Source: Lachnospiraceae bacterium (GTDB taxonomy: Bacteria > Bacillota > Clostridia > Lachnospirales > Lachnospiraceae). From it: a DNA stretch of 39,833 nt. Shown here in pieces: positions 6,723 to 15,633 of this stretch (within the stretch, counting starts at the first letter, position 1; each line of letters begins with the position of its first letter). A program made the position numbers and the translations under genes. Under the pieces are notes generated by a model. The model did no database searches and was not told where the DNA came from. It saw only the letters and a list, made by a program, of their open reading frames with translations. The stretch lies in the NCBI GenBank assembly GCA_017558145.1, contig JAFYWF010000095.1, forward strand, positions 1 through 39,833. Direction: 5' to 3'.

Positions 6723-6757
6723 CGCTTTAAAGCGTCTAACTTTTAAAGTTTAAAGCG
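6723..6757. repeat. Nested palindromes in the symporter leader
   Basis: A perfect 12-bp palindrome CGCTTTAAAGCG (6723-6734) is followed by AACTTTTAAAGTT (6738-6750) and a second copy of TTTAAAGCG (6749-6757), 23 bases after the first. They lie 10-45 bases downstream of the predicted start point, where a repressor could act as a roadblock. RNA hairpins are possible but short. Confidence 0.55.
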
Positions 6758-6841
6758 AATTAGTGAAATGTATTGCAATTACTCATTAATTATATCATGG
6801 AGTATTTGTAAATGGTAATAAACATCTTGGAGGGACATATT

Positions 6842-8368
6842 ATGATTACCAAAATTATTTTTCTGTTAATATTCTTTAGCACAATGATTGGTGTTGGATT
6901 ATATTCCAGAAAGCATGCAACGAATGTGAATGATTTTGTATTAGGAGGAAGAAGTGTAGGACCTTGGCTTACGGCCTTTGCTTACGGAACCTCGTATTTC
7001 TCAGCAGTAGTCTTTGTAGGCTATGCTGGACAATTTGGATTTAAGTATGGTGTTTCAGCTACTTGGATTGGAATTGGAAATGCTATTATTGGTTCCCTGC
7101 TCGCCTGGGTAATTCTTGGAAGAAGAACCAGAGTTATGAGCAAACATTTATCGGCAGCAACTATGCCGGATTATTTTGGGAAAAGATATGATTCCAAAGC
7201 TCTTAGAATTGCGGCAGCAGCCATTGCCTTTATCTTTTTGATTCCTTATACAGCTTCTGTATATAACGGACTTTCCAGATTGTTTGGAATGGCATTTAAT
7301 ATTCCATATTCTGTTTGTGTCATTGCTATGGCAGCACTTACAGGAGTGTATGTAGTACTTGGTGGATATATGGCAACTGCCATTAATGATTTTATTCAAG
7401 GTATTGTAATGTTATTTGGTATTGTTGCAGTTATTGTAGCAGTATTGAATGGTCAAGGCGGATTTTATCAGGCTATGATTTCTCTTTCGGAATTGGAAAG
7501 TGATGTGGCTTTAACATATGGACAAAAAGGAGTATTTACTTCTTTCTTTGGACCAGATCTTCCCAACCTTCTTGGAGTTGTAGTTTTAACTTCTCTTGGA
7601 ACCTGGGGCCTTCCACAGATGGTGCAGAAGTTTTACTCTATTAAAGATGAAAAAGCGATTAAATACGGAACTATTATTTCTACTTTTTTTGCTATTGTAG
7701 TATCTGGTGGATGTTATTTCTTAGGTGGTTTTGGACGATTGTTTGATGGTCCTGCTATCTATGATGCAAATGGAAGAATTGTGTATGATGCCATTGTTCC
7801 ACAGATGTTATCTGGACTTCCCGATCTTTTAATGGGAATCGTTGTTGTGCTAGTATTATCCGCGTCAATGTCTACTTTATCTTCTTTGGTTTTGACATCT
7901 AGTTCGACATTGACGTTGGATTTACTTAAAGACAATGTCATCAAAGACATGAATGAAAAGAAACAGCTTACATGGATGAGAGTAATGTTGGTGTTCTTTA
8001 TTATCATTAGTGTTGTAATCGCGATGGATCCACCAGCATTTATAGCTCAGCTTATGAGTATTTCCTGGGGAGCTTTGGCTGGCGCTTTCTTAGCACCATT
8101 TATGTATGGACTTTACTGGAAGGGAGTAACGAAAGCAGCCGTTTGGGCAAGCTTTGCCAGTGGTGTAGGTATTACCGTAGCGAACATGTTCTTTAAGTTT
8201 ATTGCTTCTCCAATTAATGCAGGGGCTATTGCAATGGTGGCTGGACTTATTGTGGTTCCAATTGTAAGTGTAGTAACACCTAAAATGGATAGCAAAAATG
8301 TGGATGATGTTTTCTGTTGCTTAGAAGAAAAAGTATTAGTTAGTAAAAAGAAATCTATTGAAGAATAA
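6842..8368 (+). CDS. Sodium:solute symporter family protein
   Basis: A 508-aa protein with about 13 hydrophobic segments. The N-terminal GGRSVGPWLTAFAYGTSYFSAVVFVGYAG segment is characteristic of the SSS family (PutP-like), which couples substrate uptake to Na+. The core SASMSTLSSLVLTSSSTLTLDLL, including the Na+-site serines/threonines, is also present. The start is ATG 6842 behind TTGGAGGG. An upstream ATG at 6812 in the same frame has no ribosome site. The substrate cannot be read from sequence; proline, pantothenate and carboxylates are all within the family. Confidence 0.88.
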   Translation: MITKIIFLLIFFSTMIGVGLYSRKHATNVNDFVLGGRSVGPWLTAFAYGTSYFSAVVFVGYAGQFGFKYGVSATWIGIGNAIIGSLLAWVILGRRTRVMSKHLSAATMPDYFGKRYDSKALRIAAAAIAFIFLIPYTASVYNGLSRLFGMAFNIPYSVCVIAMAALTGVYVVLGGYMATAINDFIQGIVMLFGIVAVIVAVLNGQGGFYQAMISLSELESDVALTYGQKGVFTSFFGPDLPNLLGVVVLTSLGTWGLPQMVQKFYSIKDEKAIKYGTIISTFFAIVVSGGCYFLGGFGRLFDGPAIYDANGRIVYDAIVPQMLSGLPDLLMGIVVVLVLSASMSTLSSLVLTSSSTLTLDLLKDNVIKDMNEKKQLTWMRVMLVFFIIISVVIAMDPPAFIAQLMSISWGALAGAFLAPFMYGLYWKGVTKAAVWASFASGVGITVANMFFKFIASPINAGAIAMVAGLIVVPIVSVVTPKMDSKNVDDVFCCLEEKVLVSKKKSIEE

Positions 8369-8373
8369 AAAGT

Positions 8374-8406
8374 AAAGAAGCCTGTCTTATCGGACTGGCT
8401 TCTTTT
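8374..8406 (+). terminator. Terminator between convergent symporter and MFS genes
   Basis: AAAGAAGCC (8374-8382) pairs with GGCTTCTTT (8397-8405). The stem continues as GTC/GGAC-type pairs inside after one mismatch, and a T-rich tail follows. Confidence 0.75.
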
Positions 8407-8435
8407 ATTTAAAACATATTAAGATATGTATATAA

Positions 8436-9659
8436 TTAAGGTTTTCGAATAAATAGATTTAAAATTAACGCAACAAAGGTTAAAGACAACAACATTGCAA
8501 AGGTAGCAGTATATCCACCAGTAATTTCAAGGATCTTATTAGATGCAGTTGCAATGAAGGAACCGGCCATAACTGTAAAGGTCATAAGAGCCATGTTGGT
8601 TGAAAAATACTTCATGCCAAAGAAAGATGACGTGAAAGCAGCTGTTATAGTAGGACATGCGCCATAAGATATTCCGGTTAAGCATAAACCTGCAATGCAA
8701 AGTGGTAAAGAACCAATGAACACAGCAAGTAATGTAACTGCAGCTGCACAGATAGTAAGTATATTGGCGCATATCATAGTTTTGCGACGACCAATACTAT
8801 CAAAAAGTGAACCCGTAAGGATACGTCCTAAGCCGTTACATACAGACAACACCCCAACAAGAGAAACAGCCAGTGTTTCAGAGGCGTTTACAGATAATGC
8901 CAAATCCTTAGCAAAACTGATTACAGAACTACCAACTGCAGCTAAAAAAGAGATACAGACGAAGGCCATCCAGAAAGAAGGGCGACGAAGCATCTGAGTG
9001 GAAGTGTAGTCTTTGGAATCAAAGTTTTCTGTTTTTTTCTTTTTGTTGCTATTAGCTTGAGGAAGTACTACTTGAGAACCTGGTTTTTGTAACAAGAGAG
9101 ATGCTACAAATAAAATGAAACAGATTGCGATACCTAAAATGATATATGTGTTGCGCCATCCAAGAGTACTTTTGAAAAGAATATTTACTGCATTACCAAG
9201 AATTAAGGCAGAGGCACCAAATCCCATCATCATACAGCCGGAACATAATCCTTTTTTATCAGGAAACCAAGCACTAACGGTAGAGATAAGTACATTATAA
9301 GCAATTCCGATACCTAAACCTGCTAAAACACCATAACTAAGATATAACATTTCGATAGAAGCATTCTGTAGAAAAGCGGTTAAAATGAAACCTGCTGCAG
9401 ATAAAATTCCTGCGGTCATAAGCGCAATTCTACTTCCGGCACGTTTCGAAAGTGTAGCACCCAGTAAGCCTCCTATACAGAAAAAACTCATGGCCAAAGT
9501 AAAGTTAAGTGCAAGTTCAGAAGCACTCCAACCAAACTCCAAGGCTAGAGGAGACTTTAAAATAGACCATGCGTATAAAACGCCGGCAAATAACATAGCA
9601 ATAACACCAAGTGTCAGATAGAACCAACGAATGGAAATGTTGAGACTAGCTTTGTTCAT
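8436..9659 (-). CDS. OFA-family MFS transporter (oxalate/formate antiporter-like)
   Basis: A 407-aa protein with 12 predicted membrane segments. The opening VIAMLFAGVLYAWSILKSPLALEFGWS is the hallmark of the oxalate:formate antiporter family of MFS carriers. The central loop (about 190-215) is Lys/Asn-rich, and the second half begins after RRPSFWMAF. The family exchanges or takes up small carboxylates; the actual substrate is not evident. An AGGAGG site precedes the ATG. The gene follows the kinase gene on the same strand after 78 bases but also has its own promoter-like sequence, so it may be transcribed both ways. Confidence 0.85.
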   Translation of the reverse strand: MNKASLNISIRWFYLTLGVIAMLFAGVLYAWSILKSPLALEFGWSASELALNFTLAMSFFCIGGLLGATLSKRAGSRIALMTAGILSAAGFILTAFLQNASIEMLYLSYGVLAGLGIGIAYNVLISTVSAWFPDKKGLCSGCMMMGFGASALILGNAVNILFKSTLGWRNTYIILGIAICFILFVASLLLQKPGSQVVLPQANSNKKKKTENFDSKDYTSTQMLRRPSFWMAFVCISFLAAVGSSVISFAKDLALSVNASETLAVSLVGVLSVCNGLGRILTGSLFDSIGRRKTMICANILTICAAAVTLLAVFIGSLPLCIAGLCLTGISYGACPTITAAFTSSFFGMKYFSTNMALMTFTVMAGSFIATASNKILEITGGYTATFAMLLSLTFVALILNLFIRKP

Positions 9660-9695
9660 TGGTATACCTCCTAATATTCATCATATGAAAAAAAT

Positions 9696-9724
9696 ATTGT
9701 ACTATGTTTTTGAAAAAAAGTCTA
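9696..9724 (-). promoter_or_regulatory. Possible own promoter of the MFS gene
   Basis: On the minus strand TAGACT (9724-9719), 17-bp spacer, TACAAT (9701-9696). Confidence 0.4.
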
Positions 9725-9737
9725 TAAATATACGCAA

Positions 9738-10643
9738 TTAATGAATATAAGGTAATAACTTCATAATTTCTTCTTGTGTAGCAAAGTTCTCAGAATAGGC
9801 GGAAGCGCTTCCGGCAGCAACAGCCATAAGAAAGGCATGTTTATAATCGTGAGTATTTTTCCAACCGGCAAGAAATCCTGCAATCATAGAATCTCCGGCA
9901 CCGACAGCATTGATTAAGTTTCCTGGTGGAACATTCGCTTCAAAGCTTTCTCCTTCTTCAGAAACAAAGATTGCACCATCTTGGGATAAGGAAACTAATA
10001 CGTTTCTAGCACCAAGGCGCTGTAAATGTCGTGCATAACGGATGGCATCTTCTTTCGTTTTGATAGTAGTATCTAAAGCTTCTTCTAATTCATGCCTGTT
10101 GGGTTTGATTAAAAATGGACGATAGGAAAGAGCATTCATTAATAATTCTTTTGTGGCATCTACTACAATGTTGATATTTTTGTTTTTTAAATCATTCATA
10201 ATGATTTGGTATATGTTAGTTGGTAAAGAACTAGGAATACTTCCGGCTAAAATCAAAGTATCGTCATCTTTCAGGCGTCTTAATTGATTTAACAATTCTT
10301 GCAGTTTCTGATTTTCAATAATGGGACCGTTGCCATTAATCTCTGTGCCATCAAAATTTTTTAATTTTACATTGATGCGATTATTTCCAGTGGAAAGCTT
10401 TATAAAATCGCATAGAATGCCACGGCTTTGAGTTAAGCGCATGATTTCATCGCCTGTAAAACCGGCAATAAAGCCTAAAGCAATATTTGCAATCCCAAGA
10501 TTGTTTAAAACTGTAGATACATTAATACCTTTTCCGCCGGGATACATGACTTCGTGAGTAGTGCGGTTGGTTTTACCCAAAGAAAAATCATTTATAGAAA
10601 CAATATAGTCGATGGAAGGATTAAAAGTAACGGTATAAATCAA
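9738..10643 (-). CDS. fruK: PfkB-family 1-phosphofructokinase-like kinase
   Basis: A 301-aa protein starting IYTVTFNPSIDYIV, with the sugar-binding GGKGIN motif (about 38-43), AGSIPSSLP, KPNRHEL, and the ATP/catalytic motif NAVGAGDSM near residue 250. This is the 1-phosphofructokinase/tagatose-6-phosphate kinase branch of PfkB kinases. The start is a TTG at 10643-10641, seven bases after GGAGA; longer open frame upstream would run into the divergent gene. No fructose PTS or FruR gene adjoins it. The divergent neighbour is an aldose-epimerase-like gene of the kind found near lac/tagatose genes (LacX-like), so tagatose-6-phosphate kinase activity is an alternative. Confidence 0.85.
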   Translation of the reverse strand: MIYTVTFNPSIDYIVSINDFSLGKTNRTTHEVMYPGGKGINVSTVLNNLGIANIALGFIAGFTGDEIMRLTQSRGILCDFIKLSTGNNRINVKLKNFDGTEINGNGPIIENQKLQELLNQLRRLKDDDTLILAGSIPSSLPTNIYQIIMNDLKNKNINIVVDATKELLMNALSYRPFLIKPNRHELEEALDTTIKTKEDAIRYARHLQRLGARNVLVSLSQDGAIFVSEEGESFEANVPPGNLINAVGAGDSMIAGFLAGWKNTHDYKHAFLMAVAAGSASAYSENFATQEEIMKLLPYIH

Positions 10644-10715
10644 AGGGAACTCTCCTTTACATATAAATTTATTAAGAATATAATAAGTATAACATGATAA
10701 TGGAGGACAAAACAA

Positions 10716-11606
10716 ATGGCAATACATGTATTGGAAAATGAATTTTTAAGAGTAGCAGTAGCAGATGCAGGGGCAGAATTAAGCAGCGTAGTAGATAAGG
10801 AAAGTGGATTAGAAAGACTTCATGATGGAAATCCGGAAATATGGAATCGTCATGCACCAATTCTTTTTCCATTTGTAGGAAAAGTGGTTGGTGGAACTTA
10901 TCGCATTGGTGAAAAAGAATATGAAATGAAAACTCAGCATGGTTTTGCAAGAGATATGGACTTTGAATTTGTAGAAGCTGATAAAAAGCATGTGGTACAT
11001 AAACTTCTTTCAAACGATAATACAAGAAAAATATATCCATTTGAATTTGAATTAGTGGTGACCCATGAATTAGATGAAACAAATCCTCGTTTATTGAATA
11101 TTAAATGGGAAGTAAAAAATAATAGTGAGGAGACTATGTATTATTTTATCGGAGGCCATCCTGCATTTACTACAGTAGAAACGGATCCGGTTGCAAAAGA
11201 AGAATATTATTTGGAATTTGAAGGTTGTGATTCTATTGAGTATTTTGGTGTAAGTGATGTTACAGGCTTTGCCACACCACAGGATACTAAAAAAGTATCT
11301 TTGGATAATGGATTTTTAAAATTTAATGATGATGTGTATATCACTTTGATTTTTGACAACTTTAAATTTGGAAAAGTTAGAATGTGCCGTCCTGATAAAA
11401 CACCATATGTAACTATGGATTGCAGTCCATTTACCAGTTACGGAATATGGGCAAAGAAAAATGGTAACTTTATTTGTTTGGAGCCATGGGTAGGAAGAAC
11501 GGATGATGATGGATTTGCAGGTACTATAGATGAAAAAATCGGTGTTAATGTGGTAAAAGCAGGAGAAAGTAATACCATTTCTCATAGTATTGAATTCCAT
11601 AAATAG
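10716..11606 (+). CDS. Aldose 1-epimerase family protein (LacX-like)
   Basis: A 296-aa beta-sandwich protein. It has the family's catalytic-type histidines in TQHGFARDMDFE (about 70-80) and GGHPAF (about 145-150), and an acidic segment near the C-terminus (TIDEKIGV). These enzymes interconvert sugar anomers or hexose-phosphates; this shorter branch resembles LacX/YeaD-like proteins rather than classical GalM of about 340 aa. TGGAGG precedes the start. It is divergent from the fruK-like gene with 72 bases between start codons, so shared control is likely. Confidence 0.82.
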   Translation: MAIHVLENEFLRVAVADAGAELSSVVDKESGLERLHDGNPEIWNRHAPILFPFVGKVVGGTYRIGEKEYEMKTQHGFARDMDFEFVEADKKHVVHKLLSNDNTRKIYPFEFELVVTHELDETNPRLLNIKWEVKNNSEETMYYFIGGHPAFTTVETDPVAKEEYYLEFEGCDSIEYFGVSDVTGFATPQDTKKVSLDNGFLKFNDDVYITLIFDNFKFGKVRMCRPDKTPYVTMDCSPFTSYGIWAKKNGNFICLEPWVGRTDDDGFAGTIDEKIGVNVVKAGESNTISHSIEFHK

Positions 11607-11656
11607 TAAATACAAGCAAAAAATTGAAAATAGAAGCATAAAAAAGATTCATAAGC

Positions 11657-11701
11657 ATACCTTATAATAATGAATAATAGCATTGTTATAAGGTATTTTT
11701 T
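11657..11701 (+). promoter_or_regulatory. Terminator-like hairpin that also covers the tspO ribosome site
   Basis: Arms 11657-11672 and 11681-11696 pair over 16 bases with one U-G pair, followed by a T run to 11701. The tspO ATG starts at the very next base. The only ribosome-site candidate, AAGG at 11690-11693, is inside the 3' arm. Readthrough transcripts would therefore mask the start; it works either as a plain terminator for the epimerase gene or as a control element. Confidence 0.6.
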
Positions 11702-12175
11702 ATGAAGAAATATTGGAAAATATTATTGTTATGTATTTTAATTCCTCTTGCAGTAGGAGTTGTTGCGGGGGCATTTACCACAGAAGGAATGGTGCAGTTT
11801 CAAATGATTAAGAAACCGTTATTAGCACCGCCTGCATGGTTATTTCCAATTGTTTGGACAATATTATATATCATTATGGGAAGTAGTTCCTATTTGATAT
11901 ATATAAGTGAGGCTACTGAGGAAGAAAAAAGAAAAGCTTTCACTATATATGGTTATCAATTGTTGGTCAATTTTTTATGGCCTGTTTTTTTCTTTAATTT
12001 TCAGTGGTATGGATTTTCTTATTTGTGGCTTATGTTTCTTTGGATCTTAGTAGCAATTATGATTTGGCAATTTTCTAAGAGTTCAAAAACCGCTGCTTTG
12101 TTGAATATTCCGTATTTGTTATGGTTGAGCTATGCCGGATATTTGAACTTGACTATTTGGATGTTAAATCGATAA
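11702..12175 (+). CDS. tspO: TspO/MBR family membrane protein
   Basis: A 157-aa protein with five membrane segments, the usual TspO size. Signature stretches are KKPLLAPPAWLFPIVWTILYIIMG, NFLWPVFFFNFQWYGFSYLW and LLNIPYLLWLSYAGYLNLTIW. TspO proteins bind porphyrins and steroid-like ligands and are linked to tetrapyrrole and stress responses. No tetrapyrrole genes adjoin it. The start abuts a terminator-like hairpin that contains its weak ribosome site. Confidence 0.9.
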   Translation: MKKYWKILLLCILIPLAVGVVAGAFTTEGMVQFQMIKKPLLAPPAWLFPIVWTILYIIMGSSSYLIYISEATEEEKRKAFTIYGYQLLVNFLWPVFFFNFQWYGFSYLWLMFLWILVAIMIWQFSKSSKTAALLNIPYLLWLSYAGYLNLTIWMLNR

Positions 12176-12269
12176 AAATAATATATAGAATTAACAAATA
12201 AATGAAATAACGTACTTGGGGAAAATATGATATGATAGTAAAAATTATCATAAAGGATCGAAAGAAAAT

Positions 12270-13007
12270 ATGAAAAAAGAAAGACTTCATTTTATAGATA
12301 CTATTCGAGGAATGGTACTTTTAAGTATGATATTGTATCATGCATCATGGAATTTAGTTTATATGTATCATGTATCATGGCCTTGGTTTCATAGTAAAGG
12401 TGCATATTATTGGCAACAAAGTATTTGTTGGACCTTTATTTTTATTTCAGGTTTTTGTTTTCCATTAGCGAAACACCATATAAAAAGTGGAAGTTTAGTT
12501 TTTGGTTCCGGTATTTTGGTCACTATAGTAACCTTACTTTTTATGCCGCAAAACCGAGTGGTCTTTGGCGTATTGAGTTGTATTGGTTCTTGTATCTTGT
12601 TATTGACGATCGGAGAAAAATGGTTAAAAAAAATTAAGCCTGAATTGGGAAGTGTTATCGCTTTTCTGATATTTTTAGTTACCAAACATGTGAATGCCGG
12701 ATATTTGGGATTTGGTTCTATAAAAATTCTAAAATTTCCTAAAGCATGGTATAGCAATTATTTTACTGCATTTTGGGGCTTTCCATTTCCACGTTTTTTT
12801 TCCACAGATTACTTTTCGGTGTTTCCGTGGATATTTTTGTTTGCTACAGGATTTTATGTTTCATTATTGGTTCAGAAAAGAGGATATTTTAAATATCATT
12901 TTTGGAAAAAGAAAATAGAAATATTCGCTTTTGCGGGCAGACATTCTTTGATAATTTATTTACTTCATCAACCTATTATTTTTGCTTTACAAGAAGTGTT
13001 TTTTTGA
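12270..13007 (+). CDS. DUF1624 acyltransferase-like membrane protein
   Basis: A 245-aa protein with about seven membrane segments. It begins RLHFIDTIRGMVLLSMILYHASWNLVY, the conserved opening of DUF1624 (heparan-alpha-glucosaminide N-acetyltransferase-like) proteins with the RG and H residues, and ends with AFAGRHSLIIYLLHQPII, also conserved. The family is presumed to move acetyl groups across the membrane to sugars, but bacterial roles are mostly unproven. AAGGA at 12253-12257 is a weak ribosome site, and a 7-bp inverted repeat TATGATA/TATCATA (12231-12252) precedes it. It stands alone between TspO and the chemoreceptor. Confidence 0.82.
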   Translation: MKKERLHFIDTIRGMVLLSMILYHASWNLVYMYHVSWPWFHSKGAYYWQQSICWTFIFISGFCFPLAKHHIKSGSLVFGSGILVTIVTLLFMPQNRVVFGVLSCIGSCILLLTIGEKWLKKIKPELGSVIAFLIFLVTKHVNAGYLGFGSIKILKFPKAWYSNYFTAFWGFPFPRFFSTDYFSVFPWIFLFATGFYVSLLVQKRGYFKYHFWKKKIEIFAFAGRHSLIIYLLHQPIIFALQEVFF

Positions 13008-13026
13008 AAAATGTAAGGAAATATAC

Positions 13027-13056
13027 TAGGCAGAAGATGTTACAATGGTGTATAAT
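13027..13056 (+). promoter_or_regulatory. Possible promoter of the chemoreceptor gene
   Basis: TAGGCA (13027-13032), 18-bp spacer and a consensus TATAAT (13051-13056). It does not resemble the flagellar sigma-28 form. Confidence 0.4.
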
Positions 13057-13106
13057 GTAAAAAGTTATATGCTAGAAATTTTACAAAAGAAAGTGGGTAG
13101 ACAGCA

Positions 13107-14813
13107 ATGAAAAAATTTATGGCAAATTTAAAAAACAGAACTATAAAATATAAGCTTAGTTTTATGGTTCGTGTCATGATTCTTTTGATGGGAGTATTGG
13201 GATTAGGTGCATTGTTTGGTGCTTATGAATTAAATGCTCAGACCAAAGTTTTACATGATGAATGGATTCAGGCAAACAATATTATTGCAGAATTAGATTA
13301 TTTAACCTCTGCAGTTCGTTTGAAGCAGTATGCACATGTTATTTCCTCTGATACAACAGAGTTTAAGGAGCATGAAGCAGAAATTGAACGTCTCATCGGA
13401 GAGATTGATGTATTAATTGGGGAATACGAATTAACCATTACTAATGAAACTGATCGTCAGTATTTTAATGCAGCATGTGCAGGTTGGGAAAAATATTTGA
13501 CGGTGACAGGAGAAGAATTCTATAAATTAAGTCGCTCTATGCAGTTGGAAAAGGCAAATGCCATTATGTTAGGAGAGGGATTTGATGCGTTTAATGAGTT
13601 CCAGACCAACTTTGATGTATTATTGGAATTTAATCACGAAGGAGCGGAGTCAGCTTCCAATCATGCAACGAATGTATTTTTCATCATTGTTATTATGGTA
13701 ATTGTGTTGGTAGTGATTGCAACTTTCATTTCTCTCAGAACAGCAAAAATGATTATCGAAGGTATTACAGAGCCTGTGGATGAATTAAAATATGCGGCTG
13801 CAGAGATGACCCAGGGAAGATTAGATGCAGAAATTGCTTATCAATCAGAAGATGAATTGGGAGAATTGGCAGATTCTATTCGTGAAGTACAGACAACTTT
13901 AGGTGCGTATGTACGAGAAATATCTGAGACATTAGAAGTAATTGCTGCAGGTGATTTGACTAAAAACTTCAAAGAAATCACAGATTTCAGAGGGGAATTT
14001 GGTAGCATAAAAACATCTTTTGTTAGAATTTTGAAAGAATTTAATATTACATTGAGTCAGATTCAAGATGCTGCAGCGGATGTAGATTCCGGTTCTGATG
14101 AAATTGCAGGAGCAGCGGCAGACTTAGCAACAGGTACCGGTGAACAAGCTAGTGCTGTAGAAGAATTAACAGCAACTATTATGACTGTTAATAGTATGGC
14201 AGAAGAATCTGCAACCGCAGCAAATGAAGCAGCAGAACATGCAGCAGTTTCTGTAAAAGAAGCCGAAATAGAGCGTGCTCATATGAATGAACTTCAGGAT
14301 GAAATGACACGTATTAAACAAATTTCTACAGAAATTGAGGCTATTGTAACTAGTATCGAAGAAATTGCATCTCAGACCAGCCTTCTTTCTTTAAATGCAT
14401 CTATTGAAGCAGCAAGAGCCGGAGAAGCAGGAAGAGGATTTGCAGTTGTTGCTGATCAGATTGGTAAATTGGCAACAGATTCTGCACAGGCAGTAGTAAA
14501 TACCAAAGAATTAATTGCAAAAACGGTAGAGGCTGTGGATAAGGGAAGCAGTATGACAGAAACAGCAGCTCAGGGATTTGGAAAAATTATTGATCAATTG
14601 GAAAACTTTGCACAGATGGCTCATGATGTAAGTGAATCAGCTACAGCGCAAGCGCAGTCATTGCAACAGGTAGAAGAAGGAATTGAACAGATTTCTACAG
14701 TGACGCAGCAGAATGCGGCAGCAAGTGAGGAATGTTCTGCAATTAGTGAAGAATTGGCAGCAAGAGCAACAGAAATGACTGGTCAGATTCAGAAATTTAC
14801 ATTACATAGTTAA
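13107..14813 (+). CDS. Methyl-accepting chemotaxis protein
   Basis: A 568-aa receptor. TM1 is about residues 19-41, an extracytoplasmic helical (four-helix-bundle type) sensor about 42-188, TM2 about 190-210, and HAMP about 211-265. A long coiled-coil signalling region ends with the conserved hairpin tip [39 protein letters not shown] at about 416-455. It should bind CheW/CheA and implies a chemotactic, probably motile cell. The ligand is unknown. A consensus -10 precedes it, and cutC follows after 5 bases. Confidence 0.93.
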   Translation: MKKFMANLKNRTIKYKLSFMVRVMILLMGVLGLGALFGAYELNAQTKVLHDEWIQANNIIAELDYLTSAVRLKQYAHVISSDTTEFKEHEAEIERLIGEIDVLIGEYELTITNETDRQYFNAACAGWEKYLTVTGEEFYKLSRSMQLEKANAIMLGEGFDAFNEFQTNFDVLLEFNHEGAESASNHATNVFFIIVIMVIVLVVIATFISLRTAKMIIEGITEPVDELKYAAAEMTQGRLDAEIAYQSEDELGELADSIREVQTTLGAYVREISETLEVIAAGDLTKNFKEITDFRGEFGSIKTSFVRILKEFNITLSQIQDAAADVDSGSDEIAGAAADLATGTGEQASAVEELTATIMTVNSMAEESATAANEAAEHAAVSVKEAEIERAHMNELQDEMTRIKQISTEIEAIVTSIEEIASQTSLLSLNASIEAARAGEAGRGFAVVADQIGKLATDSAQAVVNTKELIAKTVEAVDKGSSMTETAAQGFGKIIDQLENFAQMAHDVSESATAQAQSLQQVEEGIEQISTVTQQNAAASEECSAISEELAARATEMTGQIQKFTLHS

Positions 14814-14818
14814 TTAAT

Positions 14819-15574
14819 ATGAATAAAGATAATAAAATTGTTGAGATATGTTGCGGTAGCTTTTATGATGCCATTCAGGCATGGAAAGGCGGAGCAAAAA
14901 GAATTGAATTGAATAGTGCGCTGATGCTGGGAGGCTTGACTCCCAGCACAGCCACTTTAAAATTAGTGAAGCAAAACATACCGGATTTGAAGGTGATTGC
15001 CATGGTGCGTCCCCGAGGAGCCGGTTTTTGTTATACAAAGGAAGAATTTCAGGTGATGAAAGCAGAATGTCACGAGTTATTGGTGGCAGGTGCAGATGGA
15101 ATTGCGTTCGGTTGTTTGAAAGAAGATGGAACTTTGGATAGAGAAAAGAATGAAAGTTTAATTTCTATCATTAAAAGTTTTGGAAAAGAAGCAGTGTTTC
15201 ATCGAGCCTTTGACGTGGTTCCCAAACCCATGGAAACGATAGAGGAATTGATAGCATTAGGAGTAGATAGAGTATTAACTAGTGGACTGAGAGAAAAAGC
15301 TATGGAGGGTGCTCTGTTTATTAAGACGTTGCAGGAGAAATATGGAGAGAAGATTGAAATATTAGCCGGTAGTGGTATTAATGCTACCAATGCTTGTCAA
15401 ATTATGGAGCTTACCGGAATTTATCAGGTACACAGTTCTTGCAAAGCGTGGGAAGAGGATCCGACTACAAAGGGAAATGGTGTATCCTATAGCTTGATAT
15501 CAGGTGAAAATGAAATGAAGTATGATGTGGTAAGTGCAAAATTAGTGTCGTTGTTGATATCTTCTATTTCGTAA
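14819..15574 (+). CDS. cutC: CutC family protein
   Basis: A 251-aa TIM-barrel protein matching CutC end to end: VEICCGSFYDAIQAWKGGAKRIELNSALMLGGLTPS, VRPRGAGFCYT, VFHRAFDVVPKPMETIEELIALGVDRVLTSG, LAGSGINATNA. CutC was first tied to copper tolerance in E. coli, but its biochemical role is unsettled. The start comes five bases after the receptor's stop and has no ribosome site, so translation probably depends on the upstream gene. A functional link to chemotaxis is not implied. Confidence 0.92.
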   Translation: MNKDNKIVEICCGSFYDAIQAWKGGAKRIELNSALMLGGLTPSTATLKLVKQNIPDLKVIAMVRPRGAGFCYTKEEFQVMKAECHELLVAGADGIAFGCLKEDGTLDREKNESLISIIKSFGKEAVFHRAFDVVPKPMETIEELIALGVDRVLTSGLREKAMEGALFIKTLQEKYGEKIEILAGSGINATNACQIMELTGIYQVHSSCKAWEEDPTTKGNGVSYSLISGENEMKYDVVSAKLVSLLISSIS

Positions 15575-15633
15575 TTAAAAAAATAATTTAAAATATCTTT
15601 ATTTTAATATGAATAACAAAAAGGAGTTTATTT

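Noticed and set aside
10644..10727. N-terminal extension of the fruK-like gene to 10727
   Set aside because: It would overlap the divergent epimerase start and encodes no family sequence; TTG 10643 has the ribosome site and the right family start.
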